A DNA stretch of 64,000 bases, taken from positions 1 through 64,000 of the forward strand of contig CAAFUS010000010.1 in NCBI GenBank assembly GCA_900766265.1, given 5' to 3'. The stretch is from Pseudomonadaceae bacterium (lineage in GTDB: Bacteria; Pseudomonadota; Gammaproteobacteria; Pseudomonadales; Pseudomonadaceae). This document shows, piece after piece, positions 33,997 through 42,061 of the stretch (its first letter is position 1; the number at the start of each line of letters is the position of its first letter). The notes beneath the pieces were generated by a model. That model was not told where the DNA came from. It did no database searches and worked only from the letters and a program-made list of their open reading frames with translations. The translations under genes and the position numbers were made by a program.

Positions 33997-34549
33997 CCTT
34001 GACTGCCCTCTGTGATGAGAGAGAGCAGCCTGTCTGTGACTGAGGGCTGGTCGCCCACATCGGGCACCGGAATTTCAACCCGCGTACAGATCGATCCCGA
34101 AGGGTTGGCGAAGGTCGCCAGGTTGTCGCTGTCGAAAGTCCCGGTGAGCACCGACCCATCATCGAAATGGGCGATGCATTGCCAGCCGGTGTAGTACTCG
34201 GCTGCGGGAATTTTGAAGCTGATCCACTTACTGCCTGCCAGAGGTGCTGGAGCGATGAATGGGGCCGTTACGACCGTATCGCCGATCACCACATTGCCCG
34301 ATCCCCGATGATCACCCCGCCATGGCTTAGCGTGCTGTCGAGCGTGGCAGCGTTCTTTCCGTTGATGAATACAGTGGCGGAGTAGGCGCCGGAGATGGCC
34401 TGGCCGCAATCGGCGATGTCGCCCAGACGCGCTGCGGGCAGGCCGTTGACCAGCACGTCGGGGGAACCGGACTGGATCGCTGGTGTGCCATGACCGGGTA
34501 CGGGGCAGGTGGTTGGATCGCTCTTGCGAGCGGCGGGTTTACCTGACAT
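33993..34549 (-). pseudogene. PAAR-repeat protein with C-terminal extension, frameshifted at 34303-34306
   Basis: The first frame (34549 to 34286) encodes a PAAR protein: PAARKSDPTTCPVPGHGTPA, GLPAARLGDIADCG and STLSHGGVIIG, with the Cys/His residues that hold the spike-tip metal. It then runs into a stop. One more G in the GGGG run (plus-strand 34303-34306) joins it to the second frame, giving IIGGSGNVVIGD and an extension of about 95 residues ending at 33993. The intact protein would be about 185 residues. As given, only an 87-residue PAAR core is made. The extension may act as an adaptor for the downstream effector. Confidence 0.8.
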
Positions 34550-34781
34550 AAGAGTCCCTTCTCTGATTTCAGCGGCGATAGATCTGTTGAGTCAGATGCG
34601 GACTATAGCGAAGGGAATCGAACTACAAGGTGACCTTCATCGCGCTCCGATTAATTGCCAGCCCCTTGTTTGAGGCCTGTGCACGTCGGCGAACCGCCTT
34701 CGCAGCAGAGCGGACTCCGGACTCACAGCTGTCCGTGCCGTCACCCCTAATCGAAAATTCGTTGTATATTTACGTCCTGAA

Positions 34782-34805
34782 GGCTGGGAGCCTAAGGCTC
34801 CAGCC
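34782..34805. other. Hairpin in the 294-base gap between PAAR and NTPase genes
   Basis: GGCTGGGAGCC-TAA-GGCTCCAGCC forms an 11/10-base stem with one bulged G. It lies 38 bases before the NTPase start and marks the change from GC-rich to AT-rich sequence. No T run follows, so it may be a leader structure. The rest of 34550-34843 shows nothing recognisable. Confidence 0.4.
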
Positions 34806-34843
34806 CCGACGCATGACGTTAAAATAAATAATCTAAAGCTCGC

Positions 34844-36954
34844 ATGGGCTTATATAAGACGTATTTACAAGGAGGTACTGTGGGGGTTATACGTAATGAA
34901 GTTACAGACCAGCATTTGAAAAGCCATCCAAAGGAAAAGGAGATCCTTTTGCCTTTTCTAGATGGTTTTGATGTGACGTGGGGAAAAAGAACTAGAGCGT
35001 TCAATACAGAAGTTTCGATTTTTTTTCTCTCTCCAAAAGAGCACTACAAAGAGTCTTATGGCTTTGAGAATGAAATTCTTCTGATTTACTCGCCATTTCC
35101 ACACATGGAGCCAAGAACACTTCAGGCTGTGGAACAGATCTTTTCAGCTTCGCCGGCCAAGGGAAGAGTTGAAACACTCAACTACTTCCTGATATCAGAC
35201 GATGAAAACGTTGCCGAATGGCTTGATTCCTACCTGTCGTCGCGACAAGAAGCACGAATAATTGTGCCGTTTTCAATTTCCGAGCTAGGCGACGCTAAGG
35301 GTGATAATTGGTTCGTAAGAAATCGTCTCAACCAACACTTCTTTGGGAGGGACCTATTTAATTATTCGTTGCCACTGGTAGAAGATACCTATTTCTTTGG
35401 TCGTCAAAGTTCAGTAATGGAGTACTACGATTCAGTTAGGCGGAGTGAAATAAAGCAATATTTGGGTTGCGAAAGACAGGAAAAACATCACTTTTATTCA
35501 AGATAAAACGCCTGTGTGAGTCTGAAGGAGTGGCGTCTGTTTTTTATATTGACTGTAAGCAGCCTCACGTTCGAAAGGCTCGTTGGTTCGAGTTGCTGGA
35601 GGATCTGGCTGCGGAGATCTCCAATAAACTTAATGTGCCAACGGCAAGCAATTATACGGAACGGCAGGCATCCAGAAATTTTGTGGAACTAATTAAGGAC
35701 TGCAAAGACGCCGGTCACCGTATCTGCATAATGTTCGACGAAATTGAATACATTTCATTCATTTCACCGCGCGATATCCATTGGATGGATGATTATATAG
35801 AACTCTGGCAAACCCTTTGGTCATCCCAGAGTCAGTTTAAATGCTTGAGTTTTATCATCGCCGGGGTAAACCCCAGCGTAGTGGAATCAGATTTAGTCGA
35901 GGGCGTTCAAAACCCTCTGTTTGGTATCGTGCCTCATAAATACTTAACAGGCTTCAGTCAAGAAGAAGCTCGAATGATGCTGCGTAAACTTGGCAAGCGA
36001 ATGGGAATGGCCTTTGAGTATGATGCATGTAATTACATTCGTGATTGGTACGGTGGGCATCCACTTCTTATTCGCCAGGCATGTAGCACCCTAAATTCAT
36101 TTATGGCCGAAACCCTGAACCATCCATTTAAAGTTGACATTCAAGCTTTTAATATATTGAAGCCAAGAATTGATCAAGAGCTAACTTTTTATAGCAATCA
36201 TGCCATCTCAGAAATACGAGAATTCTATCCGGACGAGTACTATTTATTTGAGTTGCTGGCAACTGGTCAGGAGTTAGAATTTAAAGAGCTTTCTAAGGAA
36301 AATTCTTATATCTCTCACCTCTGTAGCTATCAACTCATTCGGGAGAGCACTCATGGCTACGAGATAAATATTCCGGTGATCGCTCAGAGGGTAGCTCTTG
36401 ATTCTATGAAAAAAGATGGACGTGAACTTCTCTACCCGCTGATTGATGCGCCCAATAGAAAGAGCTGGCTAAGACGCAGAATTGAGGAGATATCTACGGA
36501 CTTTGGGGTCCTTGAGCGACTTGTAAGTCAAGGTGCAAAGTCGTGTAAGCTTTTCGGAGCAAACTCATTTCCTGAAGACGGTAGGTTACATGAGACAAAA
36601 GTTGTAGAGAATAAAGACGGCTTTTCGGTATTTATAAACACCCTAAATCGCTGTTTTGTCGAGTCAATCGAAAAATATGGGGTTGACCTGGGTAAAAAAC
36701 AGTATTTCTGGGAAGATGTTAAAGCCTCATACGAAAGCCTGTGGCCGGTTTTGCATAGAATCAAAGTTTATCGAAATGACGTCGATCATCTCCACTTAAA
36801 TCCGGCGACCACAAAGAATTATTTTGAATTCTTGGCGTCAGACTTTGAAGGGAAACAATTCTCGCAAATATCAGAGCCGTACTTTCTGTTGCAGCAGCGA
36901 ATTTTGGATAGGTTATTGCTTGCAATTCAGAGAGAAATTGAGTCAGCGTCTTAG
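34844..36954 (+). pseudogene. STAND-like NTPase with C-terminal HEPN-type motif, frameshifted at 35464-35466
   Basis: Frame 1 (34844 to about 35463) encodes about 205 residues of unknown N-terminal domain ending SEIKQYLG. Frame 2 (from 35467) continues LRKTGKTSLLFKIKRL. One extra G in the GGG run gives the Walker A GLRKTGKTSLL. Walker B is RICIMFDEIEY, with a sensor strand LSFIIAGVNPS and winged-helix-like sequence after it. The last 110 residues are helical and contain YRNDVDHLHL, an RxxxxH motif with a polar residue after R as in HEPN ribonucleases. The intact product would be about 703 residues. The gene is strikingly AT-rich against its flanks, so it was acquired. A defence (abortive infection) role is inferred. 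Confidence 0.7.
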
Positions 36955-37196
36955 GGTTAACTGAACCCTTTAAGTCGCAAGATATTCGCCGATTATTTGA
37001 GTACCAGCTAATTAACGCAAACACTACCCTTAGCGGGGTAGACTCTAAAGATCCCAGCGAAGGAGCGGGCGATTAGAGGGCATTTCTTGGCATTACGCAC
37101 GAACGTGCCCATGGTCTGCTTTTGGCCGACAGCAGCCATCGGTGGGCAGTCCCTGTCGGCCGCAGCCACCCCCTTGTAGCGTTCTGCTACCATTAC

Positions 37197-38477
37197 TTAT
37201 CGGCAGTAGACGCTCCACAACTGATCCAGCCGCGTCGTATAGGACTGGCTCATCATCTCCCGCCGCATCCCCCAGTCGGGCGCGGTGGGCACTCTCCCCG
37301 GCCGTAGCGTGTTGCGCCCCCATTTGGTGTTGATCGCATCCAGGACGCTCATCACCTGCTCTGATTTCGCCGGCTGGGTTTCGGCGAACAGGTCGTCGGT
37401 GTGCTCCCCGCGCTGGCACAGGTCCATCAACAGCACCTCCGCTTTGCTGAAGGCGTAGCCTTCCCGATACAGGTGCTCCAGGCCGGCCAGCGCGGCGCGG
37501 CTGATGTGGCGCGTATCGTCGGTCGGGTATGGCAGCTCGCAGACGACGCCCTTGGCGAACTTCGGCTCGTCCGGGTTGAACATGCCGGTGCGGATGCTCA
37601 CCCTCACCCGCTTGCACAACGAGTGCTGCTGCCGCAGCTTCTCGCAGGCACGGGCAGCGTAAGACGCCACCGCCTCCTGGATGGGTGCCAGCTCCTGCAG
37701 TCGCGTTCCGAACATCCTCGAGCAGCAGATCTCCTGTTTGGGCGGGGCGGCCTCTTCCAGCTCCAGGCAATGGGTACCGCGCAGCTCCCGCGCCGTCTTC
37801 TCGATCACCACACTGAACTGCTTGCGCAGCGTCCAGGCGTCGGCCTGCGCGAGGTCGTAGGCAGTACGGATGCCCATCTTCTGCAGGTGCTCGGTCATCC
37901 GCCGCCCCACTCCCCACACGTCGCTGACGTCAGTGACACGCAGTACCTTGTCGCGCCGCTCAGGGTCGACCAGGTCGACAACGCCACCAGTCTGCTTCTG
38001 CCATCGCTTCGCCGAGTGGTTCGCCAGCTTCGCAAGCGTTTTGGTGGTGGCGATGCCCACGCCCACCGGGATACCGGTGCGCCGGAGCACCTCGGCGCGG
38101 ATGCGCCGTCCTAGCGTCTCGCGATCCGGCACGCCGGATAGATCGGCAAACGCTTCGTCGATGGAATACACCTCGACAGCCGGCACCAGGCTCTCGATGA
38201 CGGTCATCACCCGCTCGCTCATGTCGCCATAGAGCGCATAATTGCTCGAGAACACGGCAACACCCCAGCGCCGCAGGTCGTTTCGGATCTGGAAATACGG
38301 CACGCCCATCTTGATGCCCAGGGCCTTCGCTTCCGCGGAACGCGCGATCACGCAGCCGTCGTTGTTCGAAAGCACGACGATCGGCGTGCGCATAAGATCC
38401 GGCCGGAAAACCCTCTCACAGCTCGCGTAGAACGAATTGCAATCGATCAACGCGAAGACGGACTCAATACCGGCCAT
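37197..38477 (-). CDS. umuC: DNA polymerase V catalytic subunit (UmuC)
   Basis: This Y-family translesion polymerase has 426 residues. The N-terminal ALIDCNSFYASCERVF (about residues 8-23) and VEVYSIDEAFADL (about 98-110) hold the three metal-binding acidic residues. The helix-hairpin-helix VSDVWGVGRRMTEHLQKMG and the little-finger and C-terminal UmuC extension follow. The start at 38477 overlaps umuD by 14 bases. It copies over DNA damage together with processed UmuD. An open frame reaching 38621 is only the shadow of umuD. Confidence 0.95.
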   Translation of the reverse strand: MAGIESVFALIDCNSFYASCERVFRPDLMRTPIVVLSNNDGCVIARSAEAKALGIKMGVPYFQIRNDLRRWGVAVFSSNYALYGDMSERVMTVIESLVPAVEVYSIDEAFADLSGVPDRETLGRRIRAEVLRRTGIPVGVGIATTKTLAKLANHSAKRWQKQTGGVVDLVDPERRDKVLRVTDVSDVWGVGRRMTEHLQKMGIRTAYDLAQADAWTLRKQFSVVIEKTARELRGTHCLELEEAAPPKQEICCSRMFGTRLQELAPIQEAVASYAARACEKLRQQHSLCKRVRVSIRTGMFNPDEPKFAKGVVCELPYPTDDTRHISRAALAGLEHLYREGYAFSKAEVLLMDLCQRGEHTDDLFAETQPAKSEQVMSVLDAINTKWGRNTLRPGRVPTAPDWGMRREMMSQSYTTRLDQLWSVYCR

Positions 38478-38895
38478 GGGTGCGGATGCTGTAGGTGACG
38501 ACGCCCCAGATCTGGAGCTCTTCGCTTTCGAGCAGATACCGCGGCGGGAACGCCTTGTTGGCCGAGCGCAGCAGCACCATGCTGCCCTCCCGATCGAAAA
38601 TCTTGACCAGGGGCTCGCCATTGAGCGCCGCGATGACGATATGCCCGGGCTCAGGGGTGCGGGCGCGATCGATCACCATGATGTCCCGATCGTAGATGCC
38701 CACGCCGATCATGCTGAGCCCATCCGCGCGCGCCAGGTAGGTATGGGGGGCACGGATCTCCATCAGCTCATCGAGAGACAGGGTAGCCTCCATATGGTCC
38801 TGCGCCGGGCTTGGAAAACCAGCCGGTACGCAAAAGCTGAAGAACGGGAGTGCAACGGACGAAGGAGCCGCTGGCCCCAGGATAAACACGGGCAT
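38464..38895 (-). CDS. umuD: UmuD-type SOS autoprotease
   Basis: This 143-residue protein becomes the active UmuD' subunit of polymerase V after RecA-stimulated self-cleavage. The cleavage site is Ala-Gly in CVPAGFPSPAQDH (about residues 22-34). The catalytic serine is in ADGLSMIGVGI, and the lysine is in NGEPLVKIFDREG. The length is normal. A LexA box stands 16 bases upstream of the start, and umuC overlaps its end. Confidence 0.95.
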   Translation of the reverse strand: MPVFILGPAAPSSVALPFFSFCVPAGFPSPAQDHMEATLSLDELMEIRAPHTYLARADGLSMIGVGIYDRDIMVIDRARTPEPGHIVIAALNGEPLVKIFDREGSMVLLRSANKAFPPRYLLESEELQIWGVVTYSIRTHGRY

Positions 38896-38911
38896 GATAC
38901 AGACCTCATAA

Positions 38912-38927
38912 CTGTATTTTTATACAG
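38912..38927. promoter_or_regulatory. LexA (SOS) box at umuD
   Basis: CTGTATTTTTATACAG has the CTG-N10-CAG form with AT-rich centre and near-perfect symmetry. It lies 17 bases before the umuD start, so umuDC should be induced by DNA damage. Confidence 0.92.
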
Positions 38928-39262
38928 TATTGCGGCGCGCATGGCCCGGTCAATCTGAGCAGACGTGCGGAGCTCAATAGGGTCCCTTGCTCCACCGACC
39001 GAAGCATAGTGGCTCGCCGTGACCGGGCAGCGGACGACGCCCAACAAGGTCAGCGTCCATGGTGCCGTGGTGATTAAACGCAGATCGCGCGCGGCGGTCC
39101 GTGGACGCGGCCCATGTAGCGAGACTTTACATGTCGGCATTGACAAGGCGGTAAACGAGGCTGACTCCTCTATAGCAGATGGCCATCAAACTCGCGCAGG
39201 CACGTATCGGCTTGCGATAACATTCCCGATTCGCCAACGACATCGGACCTCGGACCTCGGAC
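38928..39262. other. Intergenic between umuD and lipoprotein gene
   Basis: No gene is supported in these 335 bases. The only structure noted is a short tandem repeat of CGGACCT (2.7 copies, 39244-39262) running up to the lipoprotein ATG. It leaves no normal ribosome site there. Confidence 0.5.
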
Positions 39263-39712
39263 ATGAAATCCCTACACTCACTAGTACTGTCTCTCGCATT
39301 CGCCGCCACGCTCGCCGGATGTACCGATGCACGGGAGGCGTTGATCGAGTCCCGGCTGGATATTGCGGAAGGCTATGAGCAGGAGGTTCGCAAGCTCGTG
39401 GAGGGCTATGCAGCTATCCGTGAGGACGTCCCGAAGGAAAAGATCGAGCGGGCTGTCCGCGATCACTATTCACTGAAGCAGGCTCGCCAGCACGCCTTGG
39501 ATCTCTATAGCGAAGCCAACTTCAGCGATGCCGAGTTCACCTTGCTGATGGATGCACGTGATCGTGTCTTGGCGGGCAAAGAGCCGACTGCCGAGCAACG
39601 ACCTGTCGCGCAGAAATACGCCGGCATGATTGCGGAGCGATTCAAAAAAGAGATGGCAGAAGGCAAAGGAAAAGAGCAGTACGAAGCCGTCCTTGCGGAT
39701 CTCGATAATTGA
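39263..39712 (+). CDS. Putative lipoprotein of unknown function
   Basis: This 149-residue protein begins with a lipoprotein signal peptide: a positive start, a hydrophobic core, and the lipobox LAGC with the acylated cysteine at residue 20. The mature part is highly charged and helical (EGYEQEVRKLVEGYAAIRED, FKKEMAEGKGKEQYEAVLAD). I recognise no family. The residue after the cysteine is threonine, then aspartate, so the sorting signal is unclear. The start codon follows a GGACCT tandem repeat and lacks a convincing ribosome site. Confidence 0.65.
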   Translation: MKSLHSLVLSLAFAATLAGCTDAREALIESRLDIAEGYEQEVRKLVEGYAAIREDVPKEKIERAVRDHYSLKQARQHALDLYSEANFSDAEFTLLMDARDRVLAGKEPTAEQRPVAQKYAGMIAERFKKEMAEGKGKEQYEAVLADLDN

Positions 39713-39778
39713 ACGGCTAGCCGCGTCCTTCTTCCAACCTCGTTTAAGCAGCCCGAAAGCCGGTGCATACGATAACGG

Positions 39779-39886
39779 GAAGGTCTGGCTTTCTTGATAG
39801 ACTACCTTCCCCTCGCGCTTGATTCCGATCTGCGCGGTGTACCCAATGCCGCCGCCCTTGCGCGGCCGCGCCGTTATCGTCCCCAT
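39779..39886 (-). pseudogene. Remnant of a dusA-associated tyrosine integrase (N-terminus only)
   Basis: Thirty-six codons, MGTITARPRKGGGIGYTAQI and then KREGKVVYQESQTF, match the arm-binding N-terminal domain of phage-type tyrosine integrases. The similarity stops abruptly, and the frame continues with unrelated sequence into the lipoprotein gene region. The catalytic domain (R-H-R-Y) is absent. It lies 102 bases before dusA in the opposite direction, where the integrase of a dusA-inserted element is expected. Confidence 0.75.
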
Positions 39887-39987
39887 GCCTGCCCCGGCGC
39901 AACGTAAAATCGTGTGCAACATGTAGCACCGAGGCGAAAAACATAGGCTAAAACAGGCGAAAACGGGCCGGAAACAAGACAGCCTCA

Positions 39988-40998
39988 ATGCCACTGAAAT
40001 CAGACTCCAAGCCAGAAACCCCGCGCCCTGCACCGTCTCGCCACTTTTCCGTAGCGCCGATGATGGATTGGACGGACCGTCATTGCCGTTTCTTCCTGCG
40101 GCTGCTGTCCAGGCATGCGCTGCTCTATACCGAGATGGTCACCAGCGGCGCGCTGCTTCACGGCGATGCGCCGCGTTTTCTGCGTCACGACGAGACCGAA
40201 CATCCCCTTGCCCTTCAGCTCGGCGGCAGCGTGCCGGGAGAGCTGGCGCGCTGCGCGCGCATGGCCGAGGAGGCCGGCTACGACGAGGTGAACCTCAATG
40301 TCGGCTGTCCCAGCGACCGCGTGCAGAACAACATGATCGGGGCCTGCCTGATGGCGCACCCTGCACTGGTCGCCGAATGCGTTGCGGCGATGCGCGACGC
40401 GGTGGGGATCGAGGTCACGGTCAAGCACCGGATCGGCATCAACGGCCGCGACAGCTACGCACAGCTGCGGGACTTCGTCGGCCAGATCAGCGAGGCCGGC
40501 TGCCGCAGCTTCACGGTGCATGCGCGGATCGCCATCCTCGAGGGACTTTCGCCCAAGGAGAACCGCGAGGTACCGCCCCTGCGCTACGACGTTGCCGCAC
40601 AGCTCAAGGCGGATTTCCCGGACCTGGAGATCATCCTCAACGGGGGCATCAAGACGCTCGAACAGTGCGTTGAGCACTTGCAGCGCTTCGATGGCGTGAT
40701 GCTGGGTCGCGAGGCCTACCAGAATCCCTTTCTACTGGCGCAGGTCGATCAGCGCCTGTTCGACAGCAGCGCGCCGGTCGTCAGTCGCACCCAGGCGCTG
40801 GAAAAGCTGCGCCCCTATATCGAACGCCACCTGGCCGAAGGTGGCGCGATGCACCACATCACCCGCCACGTGCTGGGCCTGGCCCAGGGATTCCCCGGCG
40901 CGAGGCGTTTTCGTCAGCTACTTTCCGTCGACGTACACAAGACCGACGACCCGCTGGGGCTGTTCGATCAGGCGATCGGGCTGCTCGACGGTCGTTAG
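39988..40998 (+). CDS. dusA: tRNA-dihydrouridine(20/20a) synthase (DusA)
   Basis: This FMN enzyme of 336 residues reduces U20/U20a in the tRNA D-loop. The N-terminal FSVAPMMDWTDRHCRFFLR, LNLNVGCPSDRVQNNMIGACLM with the catalytic cysteine, and EIILNGGIKTLEQC for FMN phosphate are all present. The start at 39988 lies within sequence supplied by the island; codons 10-29 fall in the right direct repeat. The first nine residues (MPLKSDSKP) and the promoter are therefore probably the element's, which rebuilt the gene on integration. Confidence 0.93.
   Translation: MPLKSDSKPETPRPAPSRHFSVAPMMDWTDRHCRFFLRLLSRHALLYTEMVTSGALLHGDAPRFLRHDETEHPLALQLGGSVPGELARCARMAEEAGYDEVNLNVGCPSDRVQNNMIGACLMAHPALVAECVAAMRDAVGIEVTVKHRIGINGRDSYAQLRDFVGQISEAGCRSFTVHARIAILEGLSPKENREVPPLRYDVAAQLKADFPDLEIILNGGIKTLEQCVEHLQRFDGVMLGREAYQNPFLLAQVDQRLFDSSAPVVSRTQALEKLRPYIERHLAEGGAMHHITRHVLGLAQGFPGARRFRQLLSVDVHKTDDPLGLFDQAIGLLDGR
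40016..40073 (+). repeat. Right direct repeat of island (attR-like, within dusA)
   Basis: It matches 32553-32610 at 56 of 58 positions. It covers dusA codons 10-29, including the GTAGCGCCGATGATGGAT core that dusA-associated integrases use as attachment site. Confidence 0.88.
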
Positions 40999-41134
40999 AA
41001 CGCTGCGACCGGGCGCATCGCGGAACATGGCGGATGCGTGCCGATCAAAGCCCAGTTGCGCCCCATCCGCTGCCCGTTGAGCAGGCCGAACGGGTCGGGT
41101 AAGGTCAAGCCACTCACTGCACAGAGCGCCCCCG

Positions 41135-42061
41135 ATGACTTCCAAGCTGGAACAACTCAAGCAATACACCACGGTCGTTGCCGACACCGGCGACCTCGAC
41201 GCGATCGAACGCCTCAAGCCGGTCGACGCCACCACCAACCCGTCGCTGCTGCTCAAGGCCGCCTCCCTGCCTCGCTACAACGACCACCTGAAGGCCGCCA
41301 TGGCCCGTTGCGAAGGTGACATCGGCATGGCCTGCGACCTGTTCGCCGTCGCGGTGGGCCAGGAAATCCTCAAGCTGATCCCGGGTCGCATTTCCACCGA
41401 GGTGGATGCGCGCCTCTCCTTCGACACCGAGGCGATGCTGCAGCGGGCCGAGCGCCTGATCGGTCTGTACGAGCAGGCCGGCATCGGCCGCGACCGCGTG
41501 CTGATCAAGATCGCCTCCACCTGGGAAGGCATTCGCGCGGCAGAACAACTGGAAAAGGCCGGCATCCAGACCAACCTGACGCTGCTGTTCTCCTTCACCC
41601 AGGCGGTGGCCTGCGCCGAGGCCGGCGTATTCCTGATCTCCCCCTTCGTCGGCCGGATCTACGACTGGTACAAGAAGGCCGAGGGCCGCGATTACGTCGG
41701 CGCCGAGGATCCCGGCGTGCAGTCGGTCAGCCGCATCTACGACTACTACAAGACCCACGGCTACGACACCGTGGTGATGGGCGCGAGCTTCCGCAACATC
41801 GGCCAGATCGAAGCGCTGGCCGGCTGCGATCGCCTGACCATCAGCCCCGAGTTGCTCGGCCAGCTGGCGGACGAGCAAGGCACCCTGGAGCGCAAGCTGT
41901 CGCCCGCCAAAGGCACCCAGGCACGCATCAGCCTCGACGAGAGCGGCTTCCGCTGGGGGCTGAACGAGGATGCGATGGGCACCGAGAAACTGGCCGAAGG
42001 AATTCGCCAGTTCGCTCGTGATCAGGAAAAACTCGAAGCGCTGCTGCCAGGCAAGGCCTGA
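41135..42061 (+). CDS. tal: Transaldolase
   Basis: This pentose-phosphate enzyme of 308 residues exchanges a three-carbon unit between sedoheptulose 7-phosphate and glyceraldehyde 3-phosphate. The Schiff-base lysine is in DRVLIKIASTWEGIRAAEQL (about residues 126-145). The first signature DATTNPSLLLKAA is at about 31-43. The stop codon abuts the convergent rssC-like stop with no gap. It would help process xylose-derived pentose phosphates. Confidence 0.96.
   Translation: MTSKLEQLKQYTTVVADTGDLDAIERLKPVDATTNPSLLLKAASLPRYNDHLKAAMARCEGDIGMACDLFAVAVGQEILKLIPGRISTEVDARLSFDTEAMLQRAERLIGLYEQAGIGRDRVLIKIASTWEGIRAAEQLEKAGIQTNLTLLFSFTQAVACAEAGVFLISPFVGRIYDWYKKAEGRDYVGAEDPGVQSVSRIYDYYKTHGYDTVVMGASFRNIGQIEALAGCDRLTISPELLGQLADEQGTLERKLSPAKGTQARISLDESGFRWGLNEDAMGTEKLAEGIRQFARDQEKLEALLPGKA

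Larger units (their letters stand above)
32553..40073. mobile_element. Degenerate dusA-integrated genomic island (about 7.5 kb)
   Basis: The block is bounded by a 58-base direct repeat of the dusA 5' end. It contains accessory genes (PAAR/effector cassette, AT-rich NTPase, umuDC, lipoprotein) and a broken integrase next to dusA. Integration into the 5' end of dusA is the known habit of the dusA-associated tyrosine integrases of prophages and islands. With only about 36 integrase codons left and no excisionase seen, the element should be fixed in place. Confidence 0.82.

Noticed and set aside
39470..40033. 187-codon minus-strand frame covering the lipoprotein gene end and the dusA start
   Set aside because: Only residues 50-85 resemble an integrase; the rest is antisense to the lipoprotein gene or dusA, so only the fragment was annotated.
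32414..40073. Intact prophage
   Set aside because: There are no capsid, terminase, tail or lysis genes; the PAAR protein is of secretion-system type and the integrase is a remnant.
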